Assembly (NCBI GenBank): GCA_963644945.1
Contig: CAVIQK010000007.1
Coordinates: 14,694 to 78,693 of the forward strand
Source: CAVIQK01 sp963644945
Lineage (GTDB): Bacteria > Bacillota > Clostridia > Christensenellales > DTU072
Direction of reading: 5' to 3'
DNA: 64,000 bases
In this document: positions 56,867 to 64,000 of the stretch, in pieces
How positions within the stretch are numbered: the first letter of the stretch is position 1
Layout: the number at the start of each line of letters is the position of its first letter
Translations under genes and position numbers: made by a program
The notes under the pieces: model-generated
What the model saw: only the letters and a program-made list of their open reading frames with translations
Databases searched by the model: none
What the model was told of the DNA's origin: nothing

Positions 56867-57569
56867 TTTTCCCTCCTGTCATGGGATCTAATCTCGGTTT
56901 GTTTCCGCTACGTGGAAACCTTCCATCTGTTTTAGAAATTTTCTCATATACTATTATGCTTCTTTTTTCGTTATTTTTCAAGTCGTAATCGGCAATTTCT
57001 TTTAGTTTTAACCCTAAAATGCTTTCTACACCTTTTGCGGAGTCTAGTTCTTCAAGGTAGTTTCTACCTTTATACAAAACGGCGACACCGCCTATTTTTA
57101 GTAAGGGCGCAACATATTCAAGAAGTGTATTTAGCGGTGCAACCGCCCTAGCCGTAACCACGTCAAACTTTTCTCTAAACTCTTTTCTCGCAACATCCTC
57201 GATTCTAGAATTTAGTATGTTTAGGTTTCTTAAATCGATATTTTGGGACACTAAATCAAGAAATCTACACTTCTTTCCGGTACTCTCTATTGCATAGAAT
57301 TTAGCACCGCTTTTTACTACTGCAAGCGGAATTACGGGGAGTCCCGCTCCACTTCCTATATCGGCGACAAGGTTTTCCTTTTCAATATATTTTAGACCAA
57401 AAAGACTGTCTCTAAAATGCTTTTCTACAATGCCCTCGTCATCCGTTATTGCCGTCAAATTATATTTTTTGTTTTCCTCTTTTATGAGTTCTCCGTACTT
57501 AAGTAGTTTCTCTACCTGGTCGTCCGTCAAACAAAATTCGTCTTTTATAGGGTTTATAAGGTCTTTCAT
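56859..57569 (-). CDS. rsmG: 16S rRNA (guanine527-N7)-methyltransferase
   Basis: The 236-aa Rossmann-fold methyltransferase has the SAM loop DIGSGAGLPVIPLAV, the usual GidB motif, and the VTARAVAPL region. It overlaps mnmG by 4 bp (ATGA) and parB by 8 bp, indicating tight translational coupling. Confidence 0.95.
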   Translation of the reverse strand: MKDLINPIKDEFCLTDDQVEKLLKYGELIKEENKKYNLTAITDDEGIVEKHFRDSLFGLKYIEKENLVADIGSGAGLPVIPLAVVKSGAKFYAIESTGKKCRFLDLVSQNIDLRNLNILNSRIEDVARKEFREKFDVVTARAVAPLNTLLEYVAPLLKIGGVAVLYKGRNYLEELDSAKGVESILGLKLKEIADYDLKNNEKRSIIVYEKISKTDGRFPRSGNKPRLDPMTGGKNG

Positions 57570-59413
57570 TTTTTGAGTTTCCTCTCAATAAGAAGTACCG
57601 TTATATCCGCAGGACTTACTCCCGAAATACGAGAGGCTTGACCAAGTGTAAGAGGTTTAATTTTTGCAAGTTTTTGTCTTGCTTCTATTCTTAGTCCCTC
57701 GATTTTTTCATAGTCAAGATCTATCGGCAAAGCGATTTCTTCGAGCCTTTTGGTTTCTTCTATTCTCTTTCTTTCTTTTTCGGTATAACCCTCATATTTG
57801 ACGTCAATTACGGCGGTGCGCAATGCATCGATAGGTATTTCACAAAACGCCGAATCTATCTCACACAGCGAATTTTCGTCAATGCCTTTTCTTCTAATAA
57901 ACTCTTCCCCCGTAACACCGGACAAAGCAAGAGTTTCTCCTACTCTTTCTAGGATAGGGTTTACGACTTTCGGCGAATAGTTTTTCTTTAATAGTTTTTT
58001 GGCTTCTTCTACAAAACCTTTTCTCTTCAAAAACTTTTCATATTGTTCTTCGCTTACGCTTCCGAGTTTCTTGCCTATTTCGGTCAACCTAAAATCGGCA
58101 TTGTCTTGTCTTAGCGATAGCCTATATTCGGCTCGAGCGGTCATCATTCTGTACGGCTCTTCCGTCCCTTTGGTAACGAGGTCATCGACAAGCACGCCTA
58201 TATAAGACGAATCTCTTGTAAACACATATCCGTCTTTGCCTTCTAGTCGCAGTGCCGCATTTATTCCCGCAACGAATCCTTGTACGGCAGCCTCTTCATA
58301 ACCGGAACTTCCGTTTATTTGTCCTGCGGTAAAGAGATTTTTAATTGCTTTCGTTTCAAGTGTAGGATAAAGTGCAAGCGGATCGATGCAGTCATATTCT
58401 ATCGCATACGCATATCTGGTTATAACGGCATTTTCAAGACCTTTTATAGAATGAACCATTTGTTCTTGAATATCATACGGAAGCGAAGTTGATAATCCTT
58501 GCAAATACATTTCTTCGGTATCGGCACCTTCCGGCTCTACGAACAATTGATGACGATCTTTATCGCTAAATCTGACAACTTTTGTTTCAATACTCGGACA
58601 ATACCTAGGTCCGACAGACTCAATCATGCCATTAAATAGCGGAGCACGATCCAAATTACTTAATATAATTTCGTGCGTTTTTTCGTTCGTATATGTCAAA
58701 TAACAACTAAAATCGTTCTCAACAGACTCTGTTTCTCTCGAAAACGGTACAGGGACTTCGTCGCCTTTTTGTTCTGCCATAACCGAAAAATCAATGCTTG
58801 ATTTGAGTAGTCTCGGAGGTGTACCTGTCTTAAATCTCCTTATCGGTAAACCGGCTTTTATAAGGCTCTCGGTAAGCAAATTGGCGCCTCTAAACGATGA
58901 CGGACCGGACGGGCGCTCGTACTCGCCTATTATAATTCGAGATTTTAGATATACTCCGGTAGCAAGGACGACAACATCCGAAAAAATTGTTCTGCCGAGT
59001 GCCGTTTTAATGCCTTTGACAACTCCGTCTTCTATGATAAGTTCGGCGCACTCGTCTTCCGAAATAAAGAGATTCTCGGTCGTCTCCAATTCGAGTTTCA
59101 TTAGACGGTGGTATTTATTTTTATCTACTTGCGCACGTAAACTGTGTACCGCAGGGCCGTTGGCAAGGTTGAGCATACGAGATTGAATGGTTGCTTTGTC
59201 GGCAATTTTCCCCATAACTCCGCCAAGAGCGGTAAGTTCACATACTAGATGACCTTTTGCCGTTCCCCCGACATTAGGGTTGCATGCCATAAAAGAAATA
59301 GCATCTAGCGACAATGTCAAAAGTAGAGTCTTGAACCCCTTATTTGCCAAAACTTTGGCACTTTCTACGCCGGCATGACCGGCACCTACTACAATTGCAT
59401 CGAATTTATCCAT
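57566..59413 (-). CDS. mnmG: tRNA uridine-34 carboxymethylaminomethyl synthase MnmG (GidA)
   Basis: The 615-aa FAD enzyme works with MnmE to modify wobble U34. It starts FDAIVVGAGHAGVESA (FAD loop) and includes CNPNVGGTAKGHL, RFKTGTPPRL and INGSSGYEEAAVQGFVAGINAA. The frame could begin 11 codons earlier, inside dtd. The ATG at 59413 overlaps the dtd stop as TGATG and gives the normal N-terminus. Confidence 0.95.
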   Translation of the reverse strand: MDKFDAIVVGAGHAGVESAKVLANKGFKTLLLTLSLDAISFMACNPNVGGTAKGHLVCELTALGGVMGKIADKATIQSRMLNLANGPAVHSLRAQVDKNKYHRLMKLELETTENLFISEDECAELIIEDGVVKGIKTALGRTIFSDVVVLATGVYLKSRIIIGEYERPSGPSSFRGANLLTESLIKAGLPIRRFKTGTPPRLLKSSIDFSVMAEQKGDEVPVPFSRETESVENDFSCYLTYTNEKTHEIILSNLDRAPLFNGMIESVGPRYCPSIETKVVRFSDKDRHQLFVEPEGADTEEMYLQGLSTSLPYDIQEQMVHSIKGLENAVITRYAYAIEYDCIDPLALYPTLETKAIKNLFTAGQINGSSGYEEAAVQGFVAGINAALRLEGKDGYVFTRDSSYIGVLVDDLVTKGTEEPYRMMTARAEYRLSLRQDNADFRLTEIGKKLGSVSEEQYEKFLKRKGFVEEAKKLLKKNYSPKVVNPILERVGETLALSGVTGEEFIRRKGIDENSLCEIDSAFCEIPIDALRTAVIDVKYEGYTEKERKRIEETKRLEEIALPIDLDYEKIEGLRIEARQKLAKIKPLTLGQASRISGVSPADITVLLIERKLKK

Positions 59414-59850
59414 CAGTTGTCTATTATCACGTTGGCAGGTCCCCATATACTTACATCGACAGTCATATCACCGCCGAATTTTCCGGTACCCACATTTTTT
59501 ATATGTTTTTTCATTTCTTCGATAAACATTTCGTATTTTTTGATAGCATCGTCATAAGGAGCAGAAAAATCAAAGTTAGGTCGTCTGCCGTGTTTTGCAT
59601 CCCCGTATAACGTAAAATTAGAAATGACCAAAGCATCTCCCCCGACATCTACACAATTATCGGTAAGTTTGCCGTTTTCTCCTCTAAATATACGAAGATG
59701 AGCGACTCTATCTGCCATCCAACTTATGGTCTTTTCGTCGTCATTTCGATTGAAAGCGACTTGGACCATTATGCCGGAATCTGCTTTACCTACAACTTCT
59801 CCATCAACCGTAACTTTTCCGTAATGAATTCTCGTGACCAATGCTCTCAT
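59413..59850 (-). CDS. dtd: D-aminoacyl-tRNA deacylase, divergent active-site motifs
   Basis: The 145-aa protein has the length and fold signature of DTD, which hydrolyses D-amino acids from tRNA. The N-terminus (MRALVTRIHYGKVTVDGEVVG) is typical. The two active-site motifs differ from consensus. SQFTL is SNFTL (77-81), and the GP motif usually written NxGPVT is WGPAN (136-140). The Gly-Pro needed for chiral proofreading remains at 137-138. It sits between mnmE and mnmG, an unusual insertion in that pair. It may be fully active or have a shifted specificity. Confidence 0.88.
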   Translation of the reverse strand: MRALVTRIHYGKVTVDGEVVGKADSGIMVQVAFNRNDDEKTISWMADRVAHLRIFRGENGKLTDNCVDVGGDALVISNFTLYGDAKHGRRPNFDFSAPYDDAIKKYEMFIEEMKKHIKNVGTGKFGGDMTVDVSIWGPANVIIDN

Positions 59851-59851
59851 A

Positions 59852-61153
59852 TTATTTTCCTACACAGAATTTATCGAATATATTATCTATTACGTCCTCG
59901 GTGACATCTTTTCCTTCTATCCTATAAAGTTCGTCTATCGCCGATCTTATATCTACCAATAAACAATCGGATGTTGCCGTTTTGTAATCCCTAATCACGC
60001 TGTTTAGATACCCAAGAGCCGTATTTATTGCAGATATATGTCTATCTTTCATAACAATCGACGAGTGGGCAATTTCTTCTACATTTAGTTTTTTCAGTAT
60101 CGCATCTATGAGATTTTCTATGCCTTCTCCGGTCTTTGCCGAAACCATCAAATCCATCCTCTCGTCGGGTTTTCCCATGTCCGCTTTATTGCCTACAAGA
60201 ATATCTTTGTCGCCTTTTTCAATGTCTTTATTCTCGCAAGTAAGGTCATATATTTTCAATACAAGGTCGGCGCACCTTACTTCGTTTTCGGCTTTTTCTA
60301 CGCCTATTTTTTCCACCACGTCATCGGTATCTCTTATTCCCGCAGTGTCTATGAAATTGATTTTTACGCCTTTTAGTTCTATGCTTTCTTTGAGTACGTC
60401 CCTCGTAGTGCCGGCTATATCCGTTACGATTGCTCTGTCCTCTAAAATAAGAGCATTGAGGAGTGACGATTTACCTACATTGGGAGCGCCCGCTATACAA
60501 ACATTGGCTCCCGACTTTATAATGCGTCGTTTCTTTGCGTCAAGAAGCATTTTTTCAAGCGACTTTTGGGCATCAAGTAAATATTTTTCGGCTTTCCCTA
60601 GATCTCTTTCATCAACTTCTTCGGGGTAATCTAGCGCCACTTCAAGTTCGGCACAAGCATCCACAAGAAGATCGGAAACTTTCTCTATTTCTTGACCGGT
60701 TTTGCCCGTCATAAGCCTATATGCTTGGTTGAGTTCGGCAGTAGATTCCGCCTCTATCACATCGGCTATTCCTTCGGCTTCGTCAAGGGTGATTTTTCTA
60801 TTTAGAAAAGCCCTTTTCGTGAATTCTCCCCTAGTTGCGGGGCGAGCGCCTTTTTCTACACACAATTCAACTACGGCAGACAAAAGAGTCAATCCGCCAT
60901 GACAATGGAATTCTACGACATCCTCTCCCGTATATGATTTAGGCGCTTTGTAAAAAACACAAAACGCCTTTTCTTTGAAATTTTTGCCCGACAATGTGCC
61001 GAGTATCATTTTGTTGGGCTCCGGAGCATCCAAACTTTCGCCTTTTACGGTAAAAATTTCCTGCGCTATAGAAAGAGCCTTTTCTCCGCTCATTCGTACT
61101 ATACCAATGCCACCGGCAGTGGCAGTTGCAGTAGAAATGGCGACTATTGTCAT
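59852..61153 (-). CDS. mnmE: tRNA modification GTPase MnmE (TrmE)
   Basis: The 433-aa partner of MnmG begins ISTATATAGGIGIVRMSG, the formyl-THF-binding domain. Its G domain has GAPNVGKSSLLNAL, DTAGIRDT and NKAD. The C-terminus ends in FCVGK, the required C-x-G-K motif. Its ATG shares one base with the jag stop. Confidence 0.95.
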   Translation of the reverse strand: MTIVAISTATATAGGIGIVRMSGEKALSIAQEIFTVKGESLDAPEPNKMILGTLSGKNFKEKAFCVFYKAPKSYTGEDVVEFHCHGGLTLLSAVVELCVEKGARPATRGEFTKRAFLNRKITLDEAEGIADVIEAESTAELNQAYRLMTGKTGQEIEKVSDLLVDACAELEVALDYPEEVDERDLGKAEKYLLDAQKSLEKMLLDAKKRRIIKSGANVCIAGAPNVGKSSLLNALILEDRAIVTDIAGTTRDVLKESIELKGVKINFIDTAGIRDTDDVVEKIGVEKAENEVRCADLVLKIYDLTCENKDIEKGDKDILVGNKADMGKPDERMDLMVSAKTGEGIENLIDAILKKLNVEEIAHSSIVMKDRHISAINTALGYLNSVIRDYKTATSDCLLVDIRSAIDELYRIEGKDVTEDVIDNIFDKFCVGK

Positions 61154-61707
61154 TAGAACCTTCTCTTTTTATCACCAAAAGTTCTGGTTTTGCCAAAACC
61201 TTTTTGAGAAAAATCGGATTTTCCGTATTTAATTTCTACAGATTCTTCTTTTTCTACGTAATTTTTCGGAATAATCACGATATGACGATTTTTCCCTTCG
61301 CCTTCCGATACGGTTTCTGCATACTCACTTTCTGCCAATGCGAAGTGAATTATACGTCTTTCGTACGGATTCATAGGTTCAAGACTTTGTCTTCTTCTTG
61401 TTTTATAAGCCTTTTGAGCAAGTCTTTCGGCTAGAGCAATGAGTGTTTGTTTTCTTTTTTCACGATAGTTTTCGGCATCTACATAGATTCTTTTTTCTTC
61501 GTCTTCTACAAGCATGGTCGCCATTGTTTGTAGTGCGTCCAAACATTCTCCTCTGTATCCGATAAGTTTTGCGGAGTCTTTACCGGTAATAGTAAAGAAC
61601 ACGCCGTCTTCTTTTTCTTCAACATCCAACTCAATATCGCAATTAAGTTTTTCTGCAATATCTTTTATAAAATCGGATATTTTCTTATAATTTTCGTTGT
61701 TTTCCAT
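61153..61707 (-). CDS. jag: Jag/KhpB-type RNA-binding protein lacking the Jag-N domain
   Basis: The 184-aa protein carries a KH domain (ITGKDSAKLIGYRGECLDALQ, GxxG loop GYRG) and an R3H domain (MNPYERRIIHFALAE). The basic C-terminal tail is extra (KYGKSDFSQKGFGKTRTFGDKKRRF). Most Firmicute Jag proteins have an additional N-terminal Jag-N domain of about 50 residues; here only a short segment precedes the KH domain. It lies directly after yidC, its usual position. Confidence 0.9.
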   Translation of the reverse strand: MENNENYKKISDFIKDIAEKLNCDIELDVEEKEDGVFFTITGKDSAKLIGYRGECLDALQTMATMLVEDEEKRIYVDAENYREKRKQTLIALAERLAQKAYKTRRRQSLEPMNPYERRIIHFALAESEYAETVSEGEGKNRHIVIIPKNYVEKEESVEIKYGKSDFSQKGFGKTRTFGDKKRRF

Positions 61708-61716
61708 ATATTTCCT

Positions 61717-62787
61717 CTATTTTATATTTTCGTTTTCTTTTAGTTCTTTTTTAGCATCGATTCTTCTTGTAATCAAATTGTAAGATAAATTGAAAATCAA
61801 TGTTATTGCCGAGTTTATAACCATATACAACGTAAATGCGGCACTATATAGTATTGCAAATACGAACATCATGATAGGCATCGTCCATTGCATCATTTTC
61901 ATAGTGGACTCTTGGCTCTTCTTTTGTTCTTCGGTTTGCCCCGCAACTTGAGGTTGTTGGTTGTCGGCTTTCATAAGTTTTGTTGACAAAATATTTAGCA
62001 CAAGAGCTACGATAGGCAAGATAAGATAACCGTTCCAATTTCTGTTTCCATTGTCGTCGGTGTTGTACTTATCCATGACTTTTTGCATAACTTTGTCATA
62101 CTCGGTACTGTCCATATCTTTGGATCCGGTCACTCCCACAGATCCTATTCCCGTACCGTAAAAGGTTGATGCATCGGGTATAGGTTCTGACCAGTTGTCA
62201 CCGATAAAAATGTTTTTCGTGAGCAAGAATTTTTCGATTTCATAAGATTCGAGTGCAGCATCTTGTCCTGCCGAAACAGCAAGTTTGGTATCCTTTACTT
62301 CGGTTGTTTGGGATGCTAAATTGTCATTATATGCTTGTTTGTAAGCAGCAAGACATTTATCGTAAACGACAGAATTGTGATACGTACATGCAGATCTAAA
62401 CCCGGAGAAAACTACAAAGAATATTACCAAAGTCACGATGGAAGGCAAGCATGCTTTCATCGGGCTATACTTGTATTTTTTGTTTAATGCACGTTGTTTT
62501 AAGTAAAGTTGTTGTTGATCGTTCTTGCATTGTTTTTGAATTTTTTCAAGTTCAGGTTGCATCTCTTTCATCTTTTTGGCATTTTTACGTGTTATTTGTT
62601 TTTGCCAAAAATCAAGCGGTGTGACTGCTAGTTTCAAAAACACGGTAAACAATATTACCGTCACACCAAATGCTCCAATTATGCTCGAACTTGATATACC
62701 CCAACTACTCACCCAACCATATAGTACATTGTAAATAAACTTTCCTATAAGGTTTAAGTCGGTTGCAAGTAAGGTTACAGCACCCAT
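61717..62787 (-). CDS. yidC: Membrane protein insertase YidC/OxaA
   Basis: The 356-aa protein has the conserved core helices, starting with GVTVILFTVFLKLAVTPLDFWQKQITRKNAKKMKEMQPELEKIQ, and IMMFVFAILYSAAFTLYMVINSAIT near the end. Between the second and third core helices there is a larger extracytoplasmic insertion (about residues 140-250) than in Bacillus SpoIIIJ. No lipobox is visible at the N-terminus, unlike typical Gram-positive homologues. It overlaps yidD by 13 bp. Confidence 0.93.
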   Translation of the reverse strand: MGAVTLLATDLNLIGKFIYNVLYGWVSSWGISSSSIIGAFGVTVILFTVFLKLAVTPLDFWQKQITRKNAKKMKEMQPELEKIQKQCKNDQQQLYLKQRALNKKYKYSPMKACLPSIVTLVIFFVVFSGFRSACTYHNSVVYDKCLAAYKQAYNDNLASQTTEVKDTKLAVSAGQDAALESYEIEKFLLTKNIFIGDNWSEPIPDASTFYGTGIGSVGVTGSKDMDSTEYDKVMQKVMDKYNTDDNGNRNWNGYLILPIVALVLNILSTKLMKADNQQPQVAGQTEEQKKSQESTMKMMQWTMPIMMFVFAILYSAAFTLYMVINSAITLIFNLSYNLITRRIDAKKELKENENIK

Positions 62788-63017
62788 CTAATCTTTCCTC
62801 TCAAATTAAATTTTACGGGATCGAATCCGCCTTTTTTCCACGGAACGCATCTAAAAAGGCGTTTTAATCCTTTTAATATTCCTAAAATTACTCCATATTC
62901 CTCGACTGCCTCATACATATACATCGAACAAGTCGGAGTATATATGCATTTAGCCCCAATAGACGGAGAAATATGTTTTTTATAAAAAACCAGAGCCTTC
63001 TTAATTAAAAATTTCAT
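62775..63017 (-). CDS. yidD: Membrane protein insertion efficiency factor YidD
   Basis: The 80-aa protein contains the family hallmarks YKKHISPSIGAKCIYTPTCSMYMYEAV and WKKGGFDPV. It overlaps rnpA by 17 bp and yidC by 13 bp, which is usual for this gene. Confidence 0.95.
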   Translation of the reverse strand: MKFLIKKALVFYKKHISPSIGAKCIYTPTCSMYMYEAVEEYGVILGILKGLKRLFRCVPWKKGGFDPVKFNLRGKIRWVL

Positions 63018-63345
63018 TATTTTTATAGACGTCTGCAGTTTTTAATAAACCGACAAAATCATCTCTTAATTCACTAAAAGACACATCGACAATCTTATCT
63101 TTTGCAGAAACGACAAAATTATATTTTTTTAATTTATTTTTTTCGGAAACAAAAATTTCTTTAATTCTTCTCTTAATAAGATTTCTTTCGACCGCATGTC
63201 CTATTTTCTTAGAAACGGCAACGCCTAATTTTAGACTGCCGGCAGGCACACAAATCAAACTTAAATAAGGAGAATTATATCTCTTTCCTTTGCGCCTAAT
63301 ATATGAAAAACTGGCGTTACTTTTAAGGCTCAGTTCCTTTTTCAC
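63001..63345 (-). CDS. rnpA: Ribonuclease P protein component
   Basis: The 114-aa basic protein has ERNLIKRRIKEIF, the RNR motif that contacts the RNase P RNA, and GVAVSKKIGHAV. The start codon is GTG, 2 bp after the rpmH stop, without its own ribosome site, so translation is coupled to rpmH. Confidence 0.93.
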   Translation of the reverse strand: MKKELSLKSNASFSYIRRKGKRYNSPYLSLICVPAGSLKLGVAVSKKIGHAVERNLIKRRIKEIFVSEKNKLKKYNFVVSAKDKIVDVSFSELRDDFVGLLKTADVYKNNEIFN

Positions 63346-63347
63346 AA

Positions 63348-63482
63348 TTATTTAGAAATATGTTTTCTACCCTTTCTTCTTCTTGCTTGTAAGACGTTTC
63401 TTCCGCCTTTGGTTTTCATTCTTTGTCTAAAACCGTGTACTTTCTTGTTTTGTCTTTTTTTAGGTTGATAAGTTCTTTTCAT
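63348..63482 (-). CDS. rpmH: Ribosomal protein bL34
   Basis: Reading the minus strand from 63482 gives a 44-aa frame that starts MKRTYQPKKRQNKKVHGFRQ and ends RRKGRKHISK, a complete bL34. A GCGAGG ribosome site lies upstream. It is the first gene of the rpmH-rnpA-yidD-yidC-jag-mnmE-dtd-mnmG-rsmG-parB operon. Confidence 0.96.
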   Translation of the reverse strand: MKRTYQPKKRQNKKVHGFRQRMKTKGGRNVLQARRRKGRKHISK

Positions 63483-63542
63483 GAATATTTACCTCGCTTA
63501 GATTATTTTTCCTAATTTACCCACACTACGTGAGTCTAAAAT

Positions 63543-63571
63543 ATTATATATTTTGCGAAACATAAAGTCAA
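63543..63571 (-). promoter_or_regulatory. Promoter of the rpmH operon
   Basis: Minus-strand -35 TTGACT (63571-63566), 17-bp spacer, perfect -10 TATAAT (63548-63543). Confidence 0.88.
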
Positions 63572-64000
63572 CAAAAATCACTACAAACTAAAATATATAC
63601 TATAATATTAAATATATAACACAACAAAATAAGTAAAATGCACAGCATGAAGCACGAAATATCCCATGTAAAATATATTGTAAATTACGATCAAATCGGC
63701 ATATTTTATGCGATTATTATGTTATAAAATAAGAAAATACTCAAAAATTAAACATTACATAATCTGATAATCATACCAGTTTAACAAGGTTTAGGGTTTC
63801 ATTCGGCAAATATAATAAAACAACCGATTTTAATGTGATAATACCTACTTTTAAGTATTAAATTTTGTAACATAATTGTTTCACGTGGAACATTATTGAA
63901 AAAAGTTTTTAATAATTTTTTATCAAAAATTGTAAGATTTTTAAGGTTTTTGACTTATTTTATCGATTTTTTTACATCTGTTTTTGTATAAACACAGACG
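63572..64000. other. AT-rich origin flank
   Basis: No gene is visible. The stretch is very AT-rich with long A/T runs, as in a DNA-unwinding region. It lies beside rpmH, where oriC and dnaA normally are. I see a parS site but no canonical DnaA box; the boxes and dnaA are probably beyond the right edge. Confidence 0.6.
63877..63892. promoter_or_regulatory. parS site (ParB binding)
   Basis: TGTTTCACGTGGAACA matches the 16-bp parS palindrome TGTTTCACGTGAAACA with one mismatch. Confidence 0.92.

Noticed and set aside
63483..64000. Complete oriC with DnaA boxes
   Set aside because: I found no TTATCCACA-type box here; only the AT-rich flank and parS are supported, and the origin core may lie beyond the edge.

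Overview
The window is a stretch of AT-rich bacterial chromosome that ends next to a replication origin. The organism is most likely an anaerobic, low-GC Firmicute of the class Clostridia, probably an uncultured gut lineage. The evidence is the type III glutamine synthetase, CsoR, CadC/SmtB and MerR regulators, strong GGAGG ribosome sites, canonical TTGACA/TATAAT promoters, a BspA-like LRR surface protein, and the rpmH-rnpA-yidD-yidC-jag-mnmE-mnmG-rsmG-parB order. The lineage is inferred; no rRNA gene is present to confirm it.

Layout. 1-3 kb: partial SDR oxidoreductase, ECF-type substrate-binding membrane protein, GPH-type sugar symporter. 3-5.7 kb: CCA-adding enzyme and tilS. 5.8-8.4 kb: tldD/tldE-like protease pair on the + strand. 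8.4-14 kb: MerR regulator, malQ and a heterodimeric ABC exporter; a MerR-type operator drives a divergent DXS-like transketolase (14.1-15.9 kb). 16-19.1 kb: Cd/Zn efflux operon (ArsR/CadC, HMA protein, P1B-2 ATPase) that also carries a macrodomain protein. 19.4-21.9 kb: nagA and rhaB. 22.2-23.4 kb: DUF2130 protein. 23.5-26.2 kb: membrane-anchored LRR protein with exact tandem repeats. 26.4 kb: tRNA-Arg(CCU). 26.6-30 kb: ADP-ribose island (macrodomain protein, two-repeat protein, ADP-ribosylglycohydrolase, two small unknown genes). 30.1-33.7 kb: CsoR, CPC-type metal ATPase and MFS permease. 33.7-40.3 kb: HAD phosphatase, then guaA, purA, purB and pyrG. 40.7-42.8 kb: glnN. 42.8-44.2 kb: DUF3737 protein and an Fe-S flavoprotein under a SoxR-like MerR operator. 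44.4-47.9 kb: cysS, cysE and an unknown membrane protein. 47.9-49.6 kb: beta-helix protein resembling GH110. 50-55.7 kb: ychF, gyrA, gyrB. 56-63.5 kb: the long operon rpmH to parB. 63.5-64 kb: AT-rich origin flank with a parS site.

Most genes lie on the minus strand, which is the leading strand for a fork leaving an origin at or just beyond the right edge. dnaA, dnaN and recF are not in the window.

The observation I rate highest is a small regulon. Three promoters, 22.1 kb, 29.1 kb and 30.0 kb, share a GC-rich dyad (TTTGCCCC, four bases, GGGGGGTAAA) placed exactly 23 bp before the -10 hexamer, with no normal -35. They drive the DUF2130 gene, the ADP-ribosylglycohydrolase and the two small unknown genes. 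Other notable regulatory features are two MerR-type 19-bp-spacer promoters, a 52-bp alternating purine/pyrimidine tract just upstream of the gyrB promoter, a DnaA-box cluster 14 kb from the origin flank, a terminator inside the pyrG leader, and three apparently leaderless mRNAs.
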